Assembly (NCBI GenBank): GCA_030601745.1
Contig: JAUWBI010000001.1
Coordinates: forward strand, 1-64,000
DNA: 64,000 bases
Direction: 5' to 3'
From: Phycisphaerae bacterium
GTDB lineage: Bacteria > Planctomycetota > Phycisphaerae > Sedimentisphaerales > Anaerobacaceae
Position 1 is the stretch's first letter; every line of letters starts with the position of its first letter. The position numbers and the translations under genes are program-made. Positions 45,404 through 54,382 of this stretch are shown in pieces. The notes under the pieces were generated by a model. The model saw nothing but the letters and a program-made list of their open reading frames with translations, did no database searches and was not told the DNA's origin.

Positions 45404-45943
45404 ATGGGAAAATACAATTTGTTGGTTCTATCGGCTGCACTCTTAACGGCAGTCTTATTCTTCGGCGGATGCGCATCGCCGGGCGAGGTAAAAGGTGAAT
45501 TCGACCGCACCACAATCGACGTGGGAATCGTGGTAAGCGATGTGGAAAAAGCAACGGAGTTTTACAAAAACGCACTGGGATTTACCGAGGTGCCGGGTTT
45601 CGATGTCTCAGCGGAAATGGGAGCTGGTTCAGGGCTGACTAATTACCAGCCGTTCCACGTAAGGGTGATGGTGTTAGGCGAAGAGCCGACCGCTACCAAA
45701 ATCAAACTAATGGAGTTTCCATATAGACCCGGGTCGACGATTGATAACCGGTTTATTCACTCAAGCCTGGGGTTCAGCTACCTGACGATATGGGTCTCGG
45801 ATACGACCGCATCGGTGGAGCGAGCACGGAAAGCCGGGGCGGTCCCGGTCAAAGAACCGTACGACCTCGGCGGCAATAACTATCTGACCCTGGTGAAAGA
45901 CCCGGACGGGAACTTTATCGAGTTTGTAGGGCCCAAGAAGTAA
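45404..45943 (+). CDS. VOC/glyoxalase-fold lipoprotein
   Basis: This 179-aa protein has a lipoprotein signal ending in the lipobox FFGGC (Cys23), then one VOC (glyoxalase/bleomycin-resistance) module: DVGIVVSDVEKATEFYKNAL GFTEV, LGFSYLTIWVSDT and LVKDPDGNFIEFVGP. Metal-ligand positions are only partly conserved (the final E of FIEF is present), so catalysis is uncertain. Membrane anchoring is unusual for this normally cytoplasmic fold. The start is set by AAGGAGATATGGT. Promoter-proximal DNA and the signal peptide resemble those of the PEGA lipoprotein at 47753. Confidence 0.8.
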   Translation: MGKYNLLVLSAALLTAVLFFGGCASPGEVKGEFDRTTIDVGIVVSDVEKATEFYKNALGFTEVPGFDVSAEMGAGSGLTNYQPFHVRVMVLGEEPTATKIKLMEFPYRPGSTIDNRFIHSSLGFSYLTIWVSDTTASVERARKAGAVPVKEPYDLGGNNYLTLVKDPDGNFIEFVGPKK

Positions 45944-46108
45944 TTGATTACTGATTATTGATAATTGATTATTTTTGATTTGCTGCTTCGCAGTTTTGCG
46001 TAAAAAGTATAAGAGAATTCGTTACGGGGGGAAGGGCTTGCGGTCATTACGTCAGAGTGTTAGGCGAGAGCGCAGTCTTAACTATATAACTGCGTGAGGC
46101 AATATTCA

Positions 46109-47596
46109 ATGGATGATATAGAGCGATTCGAACAACTCATCATCGGCGACTACTGCTGCATATCCATCGTTACCTACGAAGAACAGTACGCACTGGAAAT
46201 CGTACGGCAGGCGGCACTTGGTCTGAACCGTGATGTGTGGATATGGTCCGTTGCCGGCGGTGTCAGAGACGGGCTGCTGGCCGAGAGCCCTTTCGTAGCT
46301 GATACTGAAGCACCCGCCGTCGGGCTTTGCAACCTTGCCGGTACAAAGGAAGGCTCCATTTGTGTAACTCTCGACCTCGCTGAACATCTTAAGGGCGGAC
46401 TGGCGCTGCGGGCTTTGCGTGACATTATTGAGCGTTTCGAGAAAAATGGCAGCACACTCGTGATGATTGACGGTGAGGACAAGTTGCCCGATGTTGTGAA
46501 ATCTTATATAAGGCCTTTTGAAATTTCTTTTCCGGACAAAGAGGAATTACAAGGTATTATCCGCAGGACACTGCGGCGCTTCCACCGCAAGAAACCGATC
46601 GAAGTCGGCATTACCCAGAGGGGTCTGGACACAATCGTTCGCAATCTTCGCGGGCTGACGCGCCGGCAGGCTGAACGCATTATCATTGACACTGTTGCTG
46701 AGGACAGGCGCTTCGACGATAACGATATAAACGTCGTAATTGCGAGTAAGCGGCGGATGATTCAACATGGTGGTTTGCTTGAGTATATCCAGACGCCGCT
46801 CGACTTGAGCGAAATCGGCGGTATGAGGCGATTAAAAAAATGGCTGGCAGAGCGTAAGGACGCTTTCGGCTCGAAGGCCGAAGATTTCGGTCTTAGAGCT
46901 CCCAGAGGTGTGCTTATGCTCGGCGTTCAGGGCGCCGGAAAAAGTCTCTGTGCCAAAGCGATAGCAACCGCCTGGCATCAGCCGCTCTTGAAAATGGACC
47001 CGGGCGCTTTATTCGCCAGCTATATTGGTGAATCCGAACGCAACCTCCGCGAGGCACTGCGGCAAACCGAGGCGATGTCACCGGTAGTCCTGTGGATAGA
47101 TGAAATCGAAAAAGGCTTCGCCTCCGCTGCCAGTCAAAGTACCGATGGGGGCCTGTCCAAGAGGATGTTCGGCACGTTGTTGACGTGGATGCAGGAGCAC
47201 GAAGAGCCGGTATTCGTCATTGCTACGGCCAATGACATTGAAGCGCTGCCGCCCGAACTTCTTCGCAAAGGCCGATTCGACGAAATATTCTTCGTTGACC
47301 TGCCCAGCGAGACTGTGCGGAAGGAGATATTCGCCATTCATCTAAAGAAACGTCAGCGTGACCCGGGGCAATTTGACCTGGAGGCATTGGCCGAGACATC
47401 AGAAGGTTACAGCGGCTCTGAAATAGAACAGGCGGTCATATCAGCCCTGCACGGAGCGTATGCAAACAAAACAGACCTGGATACAAATCGTCTACTCTCG
47501 GCATTGAGAACTTCTCCGCCGTTGTCGGTAACAATGGCTGAAAGTGTCCAGTGCCTTCGTGCCTGGGCTGATGGCAGATGTGTCCCGGCAGATTAA
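46109..47596 (+). CDS. Ycf46-like AAA ATPase
   Basis: This 495-aa protein has an N-terminal non-catalytic ATPase-like half (about 1-215) with SIVTYEEQYALEIVRQAALG and RRTLRRFH-type helices. The AAA domain that follows has Walker A LGVQGAGKSLCAKAIA (about 272-287), Walker B VVLWIDEIEKGF (about 330-341), sensor ATANDIEALPPELLRKGRFD with the arginine finger, and the small C-terminal lid (EGYSGSEIEQAVISAL). This two-part layout and LLEYIQTPLDLSEIGGMRRL are characteristic of the Ycf46 family found in chloroplasts and bacteria. The family role is poorly defined (linked to inorganic-carbon use and remodelling in cyanobacteria). ATG 46109 is preferred to GTG 46094. There are no substrate clues in the neighbours. 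Confidence 0.85.
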   Translation: MDDIERFEQLIIGDYCCISIVTYEEQYALEIVRQAALGLNRDVWIWSVAGGVRDGLLAESPFVADTEAPAVGLCNLAGTKEGSICVTLDLAEHLKGGLALRALRDIIERFEKNGSTLVMIDGEDKLPDVVKSYIRPFEISFPDKEELQGIIRRTLRRFHRKKPIEVGITQRGLDTIVRNLRGLTRRQAERIIIDTVAEDRRFDDNDINVVIASKRRMIQHGGLLEYIQTPLDLSEIGGMRRLKKWLAERKDAFGSKAEDFGLRAPRGVLMLGVQGAGKSLCAKAIATAWHQPLLKMDPGALFASYIGESERNLREALRQTEAMSPVVLWIDEIEKGFASAASQSTDGGLSKRMFGTLLTWMQEHEEPVFVIATANDIEALPPELLRKGRFDEIFFVDLPSETVRKEIFAIHLKKRQRDPGQFDLEALAETSEGYSGSEIEQAVISALHGAYANKTDLDTNRLLSALRTSPPLSVTMAESVQCLRAWADGRCVPAD

Positions 47597-47752
47597 CAAA
47601 TCCGCCGAAAACCGCTGATGCCGACAAATATTAATCAGGCGCAGGACGGCAGATAGAAAACATTCTGACAGCGAACTTTGGCCTTTCATCTTTTTGCTTT
47701 CTCATTATAATAGGGCCGTTAATACAGCTTAAATGATATAGGGGTATCTGTT

Positions 47753-48151
47753 ATGGGAAAACGCAATTTAGTCGTTTTAACGGCCGCCGGCTTAATTGCC
47801 GCTATAATTCTCGGCGGCTGTGTAGAACGCAAGCTCACAATCAATACGCAGCCGCAGGGGGCATTAGTCGTATTAAACGATGAGGAAATAGGCGCCTCGC
47901 CTGTTACGGTCTCGTTTGAATGGTACGGCGATTACGATGTGAGAATAAGCAAGGAAGGGTATGAAACGTTAAAGACCCATCGCAACCTAAAAGCACCGTG
48001 GTATGATAACTTTCCGTTCGATTTATTTGCCTGGCTCAATCCGGAAAGAGTCGTCGATGAGTATGAATGGACGTTCGAGCTTGCCCCTAAAAAAGAAATA
48101 AGCCGGGAAGAGTTAATCCAGAACGCAGAAGAACTGAAGAAACAGCTTTAA
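47753..48151 (+). CDS. PEGA-domain lipoprotein
   Basis: This 132-aa protein has a lipoprotein signal with lipobox ILGGC (Cys23) and then a PEGA domain: RKLTINTQPQGALVVLNDEEI GASPVTVSFEWYGDYDVRISKEGYETL. The remainder is a short region (WYDNFPFDLFAWLNPERVVD) and a helical tail. PEGA domains are surface beta-sandwich modules, often linked to S-layer or envelope proteins. The domain WYDNFP...FDLFA occurs in other planctomycete envelope lipoproteins, but its function is not known. TATAAT near 47708-47713 may be the -10 box. Confidence 0.8.
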   Translation: MGKRNLVVLTAAGLIAAIILGGCVERKLTINTQPQGALVVLNDEEIGASPVTVSFEWYGDYDVRISKEGYETLKTHRNLKAPWYDNFPFDLFAWLNPERVVDEYEWTFELAPKKEISREELIQNAEELKKQL

Positions 48152-48253
48152 TCACAGATTTCACGGATTTTGTTTTCTTGCTTTTCATTTTTTAGACGCA
48201 GATTACGCTGATTTTGCAGAGAAGAGAAACTACGAACCACGAACTAAATACTC

Positions 48254-48316
48254 TTAGCTTCTTCTTCTTAAAAGCACCGCACCCAAGCCGAGCAGTAACA
48301 GTGTGGCAGGTTCGGA
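48254..48316 (-). pseudogene. PEP-CTERM sorting tail cut off by a stop codon
   Basis: Directly after the TAA of the TolB-like gene (48317-48319), and in the same frame, the sequence reads S-E-P-A-T-L-L-L-L-G-L-G-A-V-L-L-R-R-R-S then stop (TAA at 48254-48256). This is a complete PEP-CTERM signal: PEP-like box, hydrophobic helix, arginine cluster. One substituted base, or a readthrough event, would restore it to the upstream protein. It is not annotatable as a gene by itself. Confidence 0.85.
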
Positions 48317-49750
48317 TTATTCCCAGCACGCATTTTGGTCGTCGAGGCCGCAGTGAAGCCACTCGGAGGCAAATACCACGAAATCCACAAAATCAACTTT
48401 GCAATCGCCGTCAGCGTCCATAGTCAGTGGAGCGATACATTCTCCTCTCGTAATAAGCAACTCATAACTGCCTCTCTCGCCATTAAAGCCAGCTATGCGG
48501 ATATGATAGGTCTTGCCTTTCACGGCATCAAACGAGACTTTTGATTGTGTGTTATTGAGACTGTAGTCGTCATTGCAGGCCAATTCTTCCCCTCCGCACG
48601 CATTAAAGACACTAAGCGTTGTATCGAATGTGCTTCCGTCTGTACTGACGGTAACACTACCACCATTCTGCGGCTGATAGTAATGCCATACATCAAAGGT
48701 GTCGTTATAACCGCAGCTGCTTTCGTCAACGCCAGTGGCTCCAAGAGTGCTGCCATATCGTGGAACTCGCTCTAATACCTTTACCGCTCCACAAGTGTCG
48801 TAGTAGTGGCAGCCGTAGATGTCCTCGTTTCCATTGCGGTCATCTATCCAGACAACTATGTTACCGTCTATGTCTGGCGTATACTGTTCATCTGTATCCG
48901 TACAGATAGGAAATTCGGTTGCGGTATCAAGGTCATAGCCGTAGATGTCCCTGTTTCCGCTTCGGTGGTCTGTCCACACCACAATATTGCCGTATATGGC
49001 AGGCCTATATTGGCGACTTGGTTCCATACAGATAGGAAACTCGGTTGCGGTATCAAGGTTATAGCCGTAGATGTCCTCGTCTCCTCCAGGAGGGAGGTAA
49101 TCTTGCCAGACTACGATGTTGTTGTCTATGGCAGGGTGGTCTTGGGTACCTGGAACTGTACAGATAGGAAATTCGGTCGCGGTATCGAGGTTATAGCCAT
49201 AGATGTCTCCATTTCCATTGCGGTAATCTGTCCAGACTACGATGTTGTTGTCTATGGCAGGGTTGTCTTGGATACCTGGAACTGTACAGATGGGAAATTC
49301 GGTCGTGGTATCAAGGTTATAGCCATAGATATCCCAATTCCCGTTGCGGTAGTCTCGCCACACCACGATATTGCCGTCTATGGCAGGCCAATATTGGTTA
49401 TTTGTATCTGTACAAATGGAAAACTCGGTTGCGGTATCAAGGTTATAGCCATAGATGTCCTCGTTTCCATTGCGGTCGTCTTGCCACACCACGATATTGC
49501 CGTCTATAGCTGGTGTATACTGACCGTTAGCATTCGTACAGATAGGAAATTCGGTTGCGGTATCAAGGTCATAGCCATAGATGTCGTAGTATACGCTCCG
49601 GTTTTGCCACACTACGATATTGCCGTCTATAGCAGGCCCTTTCTGGGCACTTGGTTCCGTACAAATAGGAAAATCAGCCATTACCTCTTGGCCGCCCGAC
49701 ATCACCACAAGAATTACTATTAGTAACACAAGAATTGATTTCTTTGTCAT
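48317..49750 (-). CDS. Secreted TolB-like repeat protein with PPC and dockerin-like end
   Basis: This 477-aa protein has a signal peptide (SILVLLIVILVVMSGGQEVMA). Seven tandem repeats of about 42 residues follow, with core AIDGNIVVWQDDRNGNEDIYG YNLDTATEFPICT, a TolB/WD40-like propeller. A PPC-type domain (NDTFDVWHYYQPQNGG, KGKTYHIRIAGFNGERGSYE) and one dockerin-like calcium motif (DADGDCKVDFVDFVVFASEW) follow. ATG 49750 is chosen because AGGAG lies 8 bases before it; the frame is open upstream without support. The repeat units are so similar in DNA that the opposite strand also stays open for about 300 codons, which is an artefact. The stop codon removes an otherwise intact PEP-CTERM tail, so anchoring by the nearby exosortase system may be lost. 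Confidence 0.85.
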   Translation of the reverse strand: MTKKSILVLLIVILVVMSGGQEVMADFPICTEPSAQKGPAIDGNIVVWQNRSVYYDIYGYDLDTATEFPICTNANGQYTPAIDGNIVVWQDDRNGNEDIYGYNLDTATEFSICTDTNNQYWPAIDGNIVVWRDYRNGNWDIYGYNLDTTTEFPICTVPGIQDNPAIDNNIVVWTDYRNGNGDIYGYNLDTATEFPICTVPGTQDHPAIDNNIVVWQDYLPPGGDEDIYGYNLDTATEFPICMEPSRQYRPAIYGNIVVWTDHRSGNRDIYGYDLDTATEFPICTDTDEQYTPDIDGNIVVWIDDRNGNEDIYGCHYYDTCGAVKVLERVPRYGSTLGATGVDESSCGYNDTFDVWHYYQPQNGGSVTVSTDGSTFDTTLSVFNACGGEELACNDDYSLNNTQSKVSFDAVKGKTYHIRIAGFNGERGSYELLITRGECIAPLTMDADGDCKVDFVDFVVFASEWLHCGLDDQNACWE

Positions 49751-50156
49751 CTTCATTTCTCCTCTCAAAAAATTGTTAATAATTTCCGGTGCACTAAAAA
49801 AGGGCACCACTACCACACGCCCAGTCAAGGTTCGCCAGAACCCCCAAAGAACGTGCAAGTGATGCCCCTTAGCTCGAAAGTAAGGGGCACCAACTTTCTG
49901 CATTTCCTTGGGTACAAAACTGGCGATTCTGACTGGAACACCAAAAATTCAGTGCAAAAAAGCTATTTACTTGTCAATCTATTTAATTATACCTGTTTTC
50001 TGCCTGCCAAGCAAGGAAAAGCGGTTAAAAGATTGCGTTTTAAGCGCCAACGGGATAAACTTGGCATCAATAGCTGGAAATAAAAGCAGCGTAGGGTAAG
50101 AACCACTCTAAAGACTATATTACACTTTTAAATTGCAAGAACAATGAGGTATTGAT
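49751..50156. other. Intergenic, no gene seen
   Basis: About 400 bases. AGTAAGGGGCACCA and GTGATGCCCCTTA near 49858-49890 form an imperfect inverted pair. Otherwise AT-rich spacer. GAGGT eight bases before 50157 is the ribosome site of the next gene. Confidence 0.4.
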
Positions 50157-50882
50157 ATGTGTCAAAATGACAAGCTTGGCCAATATTTTGTTGCATATTT
50201 CGACTTTCTCGGCTTTGAGAAATACGTAGAAGATAATAGTTTGAATTATATTGTTAACGAATATAAAGATGTGCTCAAAAGTATAAAAGAAAAAGAAGGA
50301 ATATATTTTGACATAATCACCTGCACTTGGTTTTCAGACACATTTTTATTTTATGCTAAGGCCAATTCGGATGAGTTTGAAAGAGCATTCGGGCAAATCC
50401 AATGTCTGTCGACAAGCTTTTTTAGGGAGATGATATTTAATCTCAAGCCACTTAGAGGAGCTCTGACAATAGGTGAATTTTATGCTGAACCTGAACACAA
50501 TATCTTTCTTGGCGAGGCGCTCATAAAGGCATACAAATATGCAGAAAATCAGAACTGGTTGGGTTTCGTTTTAACGCCGGAGATAATCACCCTGCTTAAG
50601 AAATATGAGTGTGATAAAGAAATAGGTTTTTGTGAACATACGTACAAGAAATATGAAGTACCATATAAAGAAAACAACAAAAGATTGCTAGCCTGGAGAT
50701 TAGATAAGTTCAATAGAAATGGCAGTGATATGGATGCGAAAGATTATTGGCTTTGGGATGCTGTTGTTAAGATGGAACATACGGCTCCTGAGAAAGCTAA
50801 AGTCAAATACAAAAACACTAAGAAATTTATATTAGAAAGTTGTCCGCGACTAAAAAAACTTGTCGATAAAGAAAACCAATAA
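50157..50882 (+). CDS. Class III nucleotidyl cyclase-like protein, stand-alone
   Basis: The order of motifs in this 241-aa protein follows the cyclase homology domain. YFDFLGFEKYV (residues about 14-24) would supply the first metal aspartate, TWFSDTFLFYAK (about 58-69) the second, and LRGALTIGEFY with FLGEALIKAYKYAE follow, as in adenylyl cyclases (hiGihtGe, G..vn.AarL). No sensor or membrane domain is present. Related small proteins exist widely as uncharacterised FDxLGF proteins, and Pycsar-type cyclases share the fold. The gene is clearly AT-richer than its surroundings and stands alone between repeats, suggesting horizontal acquisition. No obvious effector gene is adjacent. Catalysis and product are unproven. 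Confidence 0.55.
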   Translation: MCQNDKLGQYFVAYFDFLGFEKYVEDNSLNYIVNEYKDVLKSIKEKEGIYFDIITCTWFSDTFLFYAKANSDEFERAFGQIQCLSTSFFREMIFNLKPLRGALTIGEFYAEPEHNIFLGEALIKAYKYAENQNWLGFVLTPEIITLLKKYECDKEIGFCEHTYKKYEVPYKENNKRLLAWRLDKFNRNGSDMDAKDYWLWDAVVKMEHTAPEKAKVKYKNTKKFILESCPRLKKLVDKENQ

Positions 50883-51030
50883 ATGTGAATTTCTCCTCCC
50901 CGTTTTCATGAGGCCAAGCTTCACGGGAATGACAAAAAGAATATCGAACAAGGAATAAAGAGCGCTGAAGCAAAAGATGTTGTTAGAGCTTGAGATTGCC
51001 GCGGCCTGCTGCGCAGGCCTCGCAATGACA

Positions 51031-51969
51031 TCAGAGCAGGTTTTTACGGTACCAGTCAATTGCTTTTTGGAGGCCTTGGCGGAAGGAGACGGTGGGTTTG
51101 TAGGCGAGCAGTTTCTCGGCGAGGGTGATGTCGGCAAGAGAGTGTTTTATATCGCCGGGGCGAGGGGCGGTGTAGAGCGGCTTAATATTTTTGCCGAGCA
51201 CTTCGTTGATTACATCGATAGTCTCATTGACGGTTACGGCCTTGCCGCAGGCGATATTTAGAACCTGGCCTTTGGTTTGCTTGGCTCTTGCAGCAAGTAA
51301 GTTGGCCTCGACAACGTTGTCAACGTAGGTGAAATCGCGGGTCTGCTCACCGTCGCCAAATATGGTCGGCGGTTTATCTCTTAATATAGCCGTTACAAAA
51401 GCCGGTATGGCAGCGGCATATTGGCTGGTCGGGTCCTGATGCGGGCCGAAAACGTTGAAATAACGCAGCGAAATAGTCTCAAGGCCGAAAACCTCATAAA
51501 AAACCGAGCAATAGTATTCGCCGGCAAGCTTGCCCACCGCATAAGGCGAAAGCGGCACAGGAGGCATCGTCTCGACCTTCGGTAAAGTGGGCGTGTCACC
51601 GTAAGTTGAGGAGCTTGACGCATAGACAAAGCGCTTTACGCCGGCATCACGGGCGGCTAAAAGAAGTGTGAAAGTCGCATCGAGACAGTGCCGGTGCGTT
51701 TCGGCAGGGTCATCAATACTGCGCGGCACCGAGGGCAATGCACCCTGGTGCAAAACAACATCAATATCCTTCATCGCCGAGCGGGCGATTTTCTCATCAC
51801 CCATATCGGCTTCTATGAATTCAATCCTGTCTATGATATCAGCGAGATTGCTCTTTTTGCCTGTAAGCAGATTATCAATGACCCTTACAAAGCAGTTTTC
51901 TGAAACGAGTTTGGCTGCGATATTTGAACCGATAAAACCGGCTCCGCCGGTGACCAAAAATTTGTTCAT
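51031..51969 (-). CDS. UDP-sugar 4-epimerase (GalE/WbpP-like SDR)
   Basis: This 312-aa extended short-chain dehydrogenase has the NAD-binding loop FLVTGGAGFIGSNIAAKL at residues 4-21. The catalytic Ser/Tyr-xxx-Lys are seen in VYASSSSTYGDTP and LSPYAVGKLAGEYY. Substrate-loop blocks are SLRYFNVFGPHQDPTSQYAA and TRDFTYVDNVVEANLLAA. The pattern is close to UDP-GlcNAc/UDP-Glc 4-epimerases such as WbpP. It probably feeds sugars to the exopolysaccharide locus immediately upstream on the same strand. ATG 51969 is preferred to TTG 51972. CGCTGCGCAGGCCTCGCAATGACA-like repeat words follow its 3' end. Confidence 0.88.
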   Translation of the reverse strand: MNKFLVTGGAGFIGSNIAAKLVSENCFVRVIDNLLTGKKSNLADIIDRIEFIEADMGDEKIARSAMKDIDVVLHQGALPSVPRSIDDPAETHRHCLDATFTLLLAARDAGVKRFVYASSSSTYGDTPTLPKVETMPPVPLSPYAVGKLAGEYYCSVFYEVFGLETISLRYFNVFGPHQDPTSQYAAAIPAFVTAILRDKPPTIFGDGEQTRDFTYVDNVVEANLLAARAKQTKGQVLNIACGKAVTVNETIDVINEVLGKNIKPLYTAPRPGDIKHSLADITLAEKLLAYKPTVSFRQGLQKAIDWYRKNLL

Positions 51970-52049
51970 CAAAGAAGCCTTTCACAAATTTGTTGCTCGT
52001 TGCTCGCTGCTTGTCCGAGGAGATACAAATTTCTATCTGCTATTGCCAA

Positions 52050-54314
52050 TTAAACTGATGAGCGGGCAAGCTGCAACTTCTGGTATTTCTGGTAAGACTT
52101 GAACTGCTCGTGGAAGTAGCCGCCCTTCAGAGCCCTTACGGCAAACAGCACACAGCCAACTATCGTGGCGTTTACTTCTCTGAGCTCGCGAATAGTCCTC
52201 TGGGCGGCACCTCTTCTTGTAGCGGCGGCATTGAATACCAATACTGTGCCGTCAACGAGCCGTGCCAGCAGCTTGGCGTCACTTACCAGCAGTATTGGCG
52301 GGCCGTCAATTATAACATAATCATGACTCTTACGCCGCTCCTTAATCAACTGTTCCATCCGCGGACTGCCCAGTAACTCCGCCGGATTAGAAGGTAACTG
52401 CCCCGATTCGATTATGTCAAGACCTTCGATAACATTGGACCTTTTCACATCCTGATAACCACAGAGGCCCGTAAGCAGAGTGCTCAATCCAAATTCAAAG
52501 CGTTCAGCTCCCTCATCGGCGGGTCCTGTTCTCGGGAATATTGTTTGTAAACTCGGGCGTCTGAAATTGGCATCTATAAGCAGCACTTTTTTATTTTCAG
52601 CAACCAGAGCTTCCGCAAGATTAACCGCGATGGAAGTTTTGCCGTCCCCCGCCATACCACTGCTAATAAGCAAAGCCTTCAAAGACTCCGCAGAGCCGGA
52701 CAGCTTTAAGTTCGTCCTAAGCCGTCTGTAGGATTCGCTTATAATAGAATAAGGTGCCTGACGAACAACATGGCAGAGGTCAACGTCCCGAACCCATTCA
52801 TCCTCGGCTTCATCGGGGACAACACTCAAAAGCGGGATGCGCAAATATCTGCCCACGTCCCTCGGTGTCCGCACCAGGTCATTGAGGACCTCAATAAGGA
52901 GGGCAAGCGCCATACCAAATATAAAGCCCAATATCGTACCGCTGGGGAAAAAGAACCACCACTGCCGCGAAGCGACCATTTCCAGCGGCACCGGAGCATA
53001 TCCAGCAAACTGTACCTTGGATGTCTCCGGGTCCTTCTCTATTGCCCTGTAGCTCTCAATCAGCGCCTTGATTTCATCAAGCGTCTTTCTTCTCTCATCC
53101 CTTATGGCCACCCCCTTTTCATACCGTACACGGGCGCGGTCAAGGTCTTCCTTTTGTACCTCAGCTTCCTGTCGCAACCTTTCTAATTCTTCGTACCTTT
53201 GTTGCAACTCAATTAGTCTGTCCTGTGCATCTTTAAGATTCGCCTGCCGCGTCTGTTCTGCTATTTCCGCCTTCCTGATTTGTCGTTCTTCTTTGATTTC
53301 GCTTATCAGCTCCCGGGTTTGACGCACCACTCTGTGATTTTCACCAAACTTTGTAAGTCTGCCTGCAAGCTGCGCTTCTGTAAAGGCAAGCTGCTGGGCA
53401 AGCACGACCATAACAGGGTCAACCTCTATTTGACGTTCAATCTGCTCATTAATAGGACCTGTGGCCAGTTCCTCAAGATTTTCTATTTGAGCTTGAGCTT
53501 GCTTTATTACCAGTTTCAGGTCGTCCTGCTTAAGTGCCAAATTATCCAATATTATTTCGGTTGTATGCCGGTAATAACGGCCGAGAGGCCTTTCAAGGTC
53601 AACTATGCCCGAATCCGTGCGAACAGTAGTCAACGCCAGCTCGGCTAAATCCAACTCTATTTGAACGCTCTTCAGCCGGTTATTATACTCTGTGAGCTTG
53701 GCAGCAACCTCTCCCCTTTTTGTAGTTCCTTGCGAAGCAAGAAACAATCTCACCATTTCGTTCACTATCAGTGCTGCTTCCTGCGTATCGCCGCAGGTCA
53801 TTGAGAGAATGACGAACTCGGCATCTCTGTGGGCATAAGCACCGAAATTTTTCTTCAAATCCAGAAAGGCTTTTGTCCTACACTGATCTACACTTATAAT
53901 ATTTCCCTTCTCATCAAACTTAGCAAAACGCTGAAACCACCTGGTCTCTCGAACTTCGGCCCTGTCAATCAAATCCAGCAAAGTAGTCTGCCGCTTTATA
54001 ATGTTAGCTATCGATACCCGGTGGCCATATTGAATATCCTTACCCACCAGAGCCGCCGCGATGGTCATAGGGTCTTTTACTACGGGCGGCAGAACTGTAA
54101 TATAAGTTTGGGCGGTATATCTTGGAAGATATTTTCCTAAGAGATACCAGGCCGCGCCGCCCATTATTAAACCTAATATAGTCAGAAAAACTATCAGCAA
54201 TATGTGCCGACGCAATATTGAAAAAACTTCCTTCGGTGTCAGTGCAGCAGCAGCCGACGGCCTCGGCCTGGCCACACCTACCATTTTATTGACAGCCTGT
54301 CTTTGTTCTATCAT
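52050..54314 (-). CDS. Wzc-like polysaccharide co-polymerase and tyrosine kinase
   Basis: This 754-aa protein has a Wzz-type chain-length region between membrane helices at about 36-58 (RRHILLIVFLTILGLIMGGAAW) and 452-476. A long periplasmic coiled coil (about 200-420, rich in E/Q/R/K) lies between them. The cytoplasmic BY-kinase domain has Walker A SSGMAGDGKTSIAVN (553-560), Walker A' KKVLLIDANFRRPS (about 576-588) and Walker B DYVIIDGPP. The C-terminus holds a small tyrosine cluster (YFHEQFKSYQKYQ), the likely autophosphorylation site. It controls chain length and export of a surface polysaccharide with the Wza-like protein of the same locus. Confidence 0.92.
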   Translation of the reverse strand: MIEQRQAVNKMVGVARPRPSAAAALTPKEVFSILRRHILLIVFLTILGLIMGGAAWYLLGKYLPRYTAQTYITVLPPVVKDPMTIAAALVGKDIQYGHRVSIANIIKRQTTLLDLIDRAEVRETRWFQRFAKFDEKGNIISVDQCRTKAFLDLKKNFGAYAHRDAEFVILSMTCGDTQEAALIVNEMVRLFLASQGTTKRGEVAAKLTEYNNRLKSVQIELDLAELALTTVRTDSGIVDLERPLGRYYRHTTEIILDNLALKQDDLKLVIKQAQAQIENLEELATGPINEQIERQIEVDPVMVVLAQQLAFTEAQLAGRLTKFGENHRVVRQTRELISEIKEERQIRKAEIAEQTRQANLKDAQDRLIELQQRYEELERLRQEAEVQKEDLDRARVRYEKGVAIRDERRKTLDEIKALIESYRAIEKDPETSKVQFAGYAPVPLEMVASRQWWFFFPSGTILGFIFGMALALLIEVLNDLVRTPRDVGRYLRIPLLSVVPDEAEDEWVRDVDLCHVVRQAPYSIISESYRRLRTNLKLSGSAESLKALLISSGMAGDGKTSIAVNLAEALVAENKKVLLIDANFRRPSLQTIFPRTGPADEGAERFEFGLSTLLTGLCGYQDVKRSNVIEGLDIIESGQLPSNPAELLGSPRMEQLIKERRKSHDYVIIDGPPILLVSDAKLLARLVDGTVLVFNAAATRRGAAQRTIRELREVNATIVGCVLFAVRALKGGYFHEQFKSYQKYQKLQLARSSV

Positions 54315-54382
54315 ATCGATTAATTATTGATTATTTTCTATTGATTATCAGATTATCAATTTTTTCCCGTCTATTCCAATTG

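Noticed and set aside
48806..49723. A 305-codon open frame on the plus strand opposite the TolB-like gene
   Set aside because: It mirrors the 42-residue repeats of the true gene; the repeat period keeps the antisense open. It has no ribosome site and no family features.
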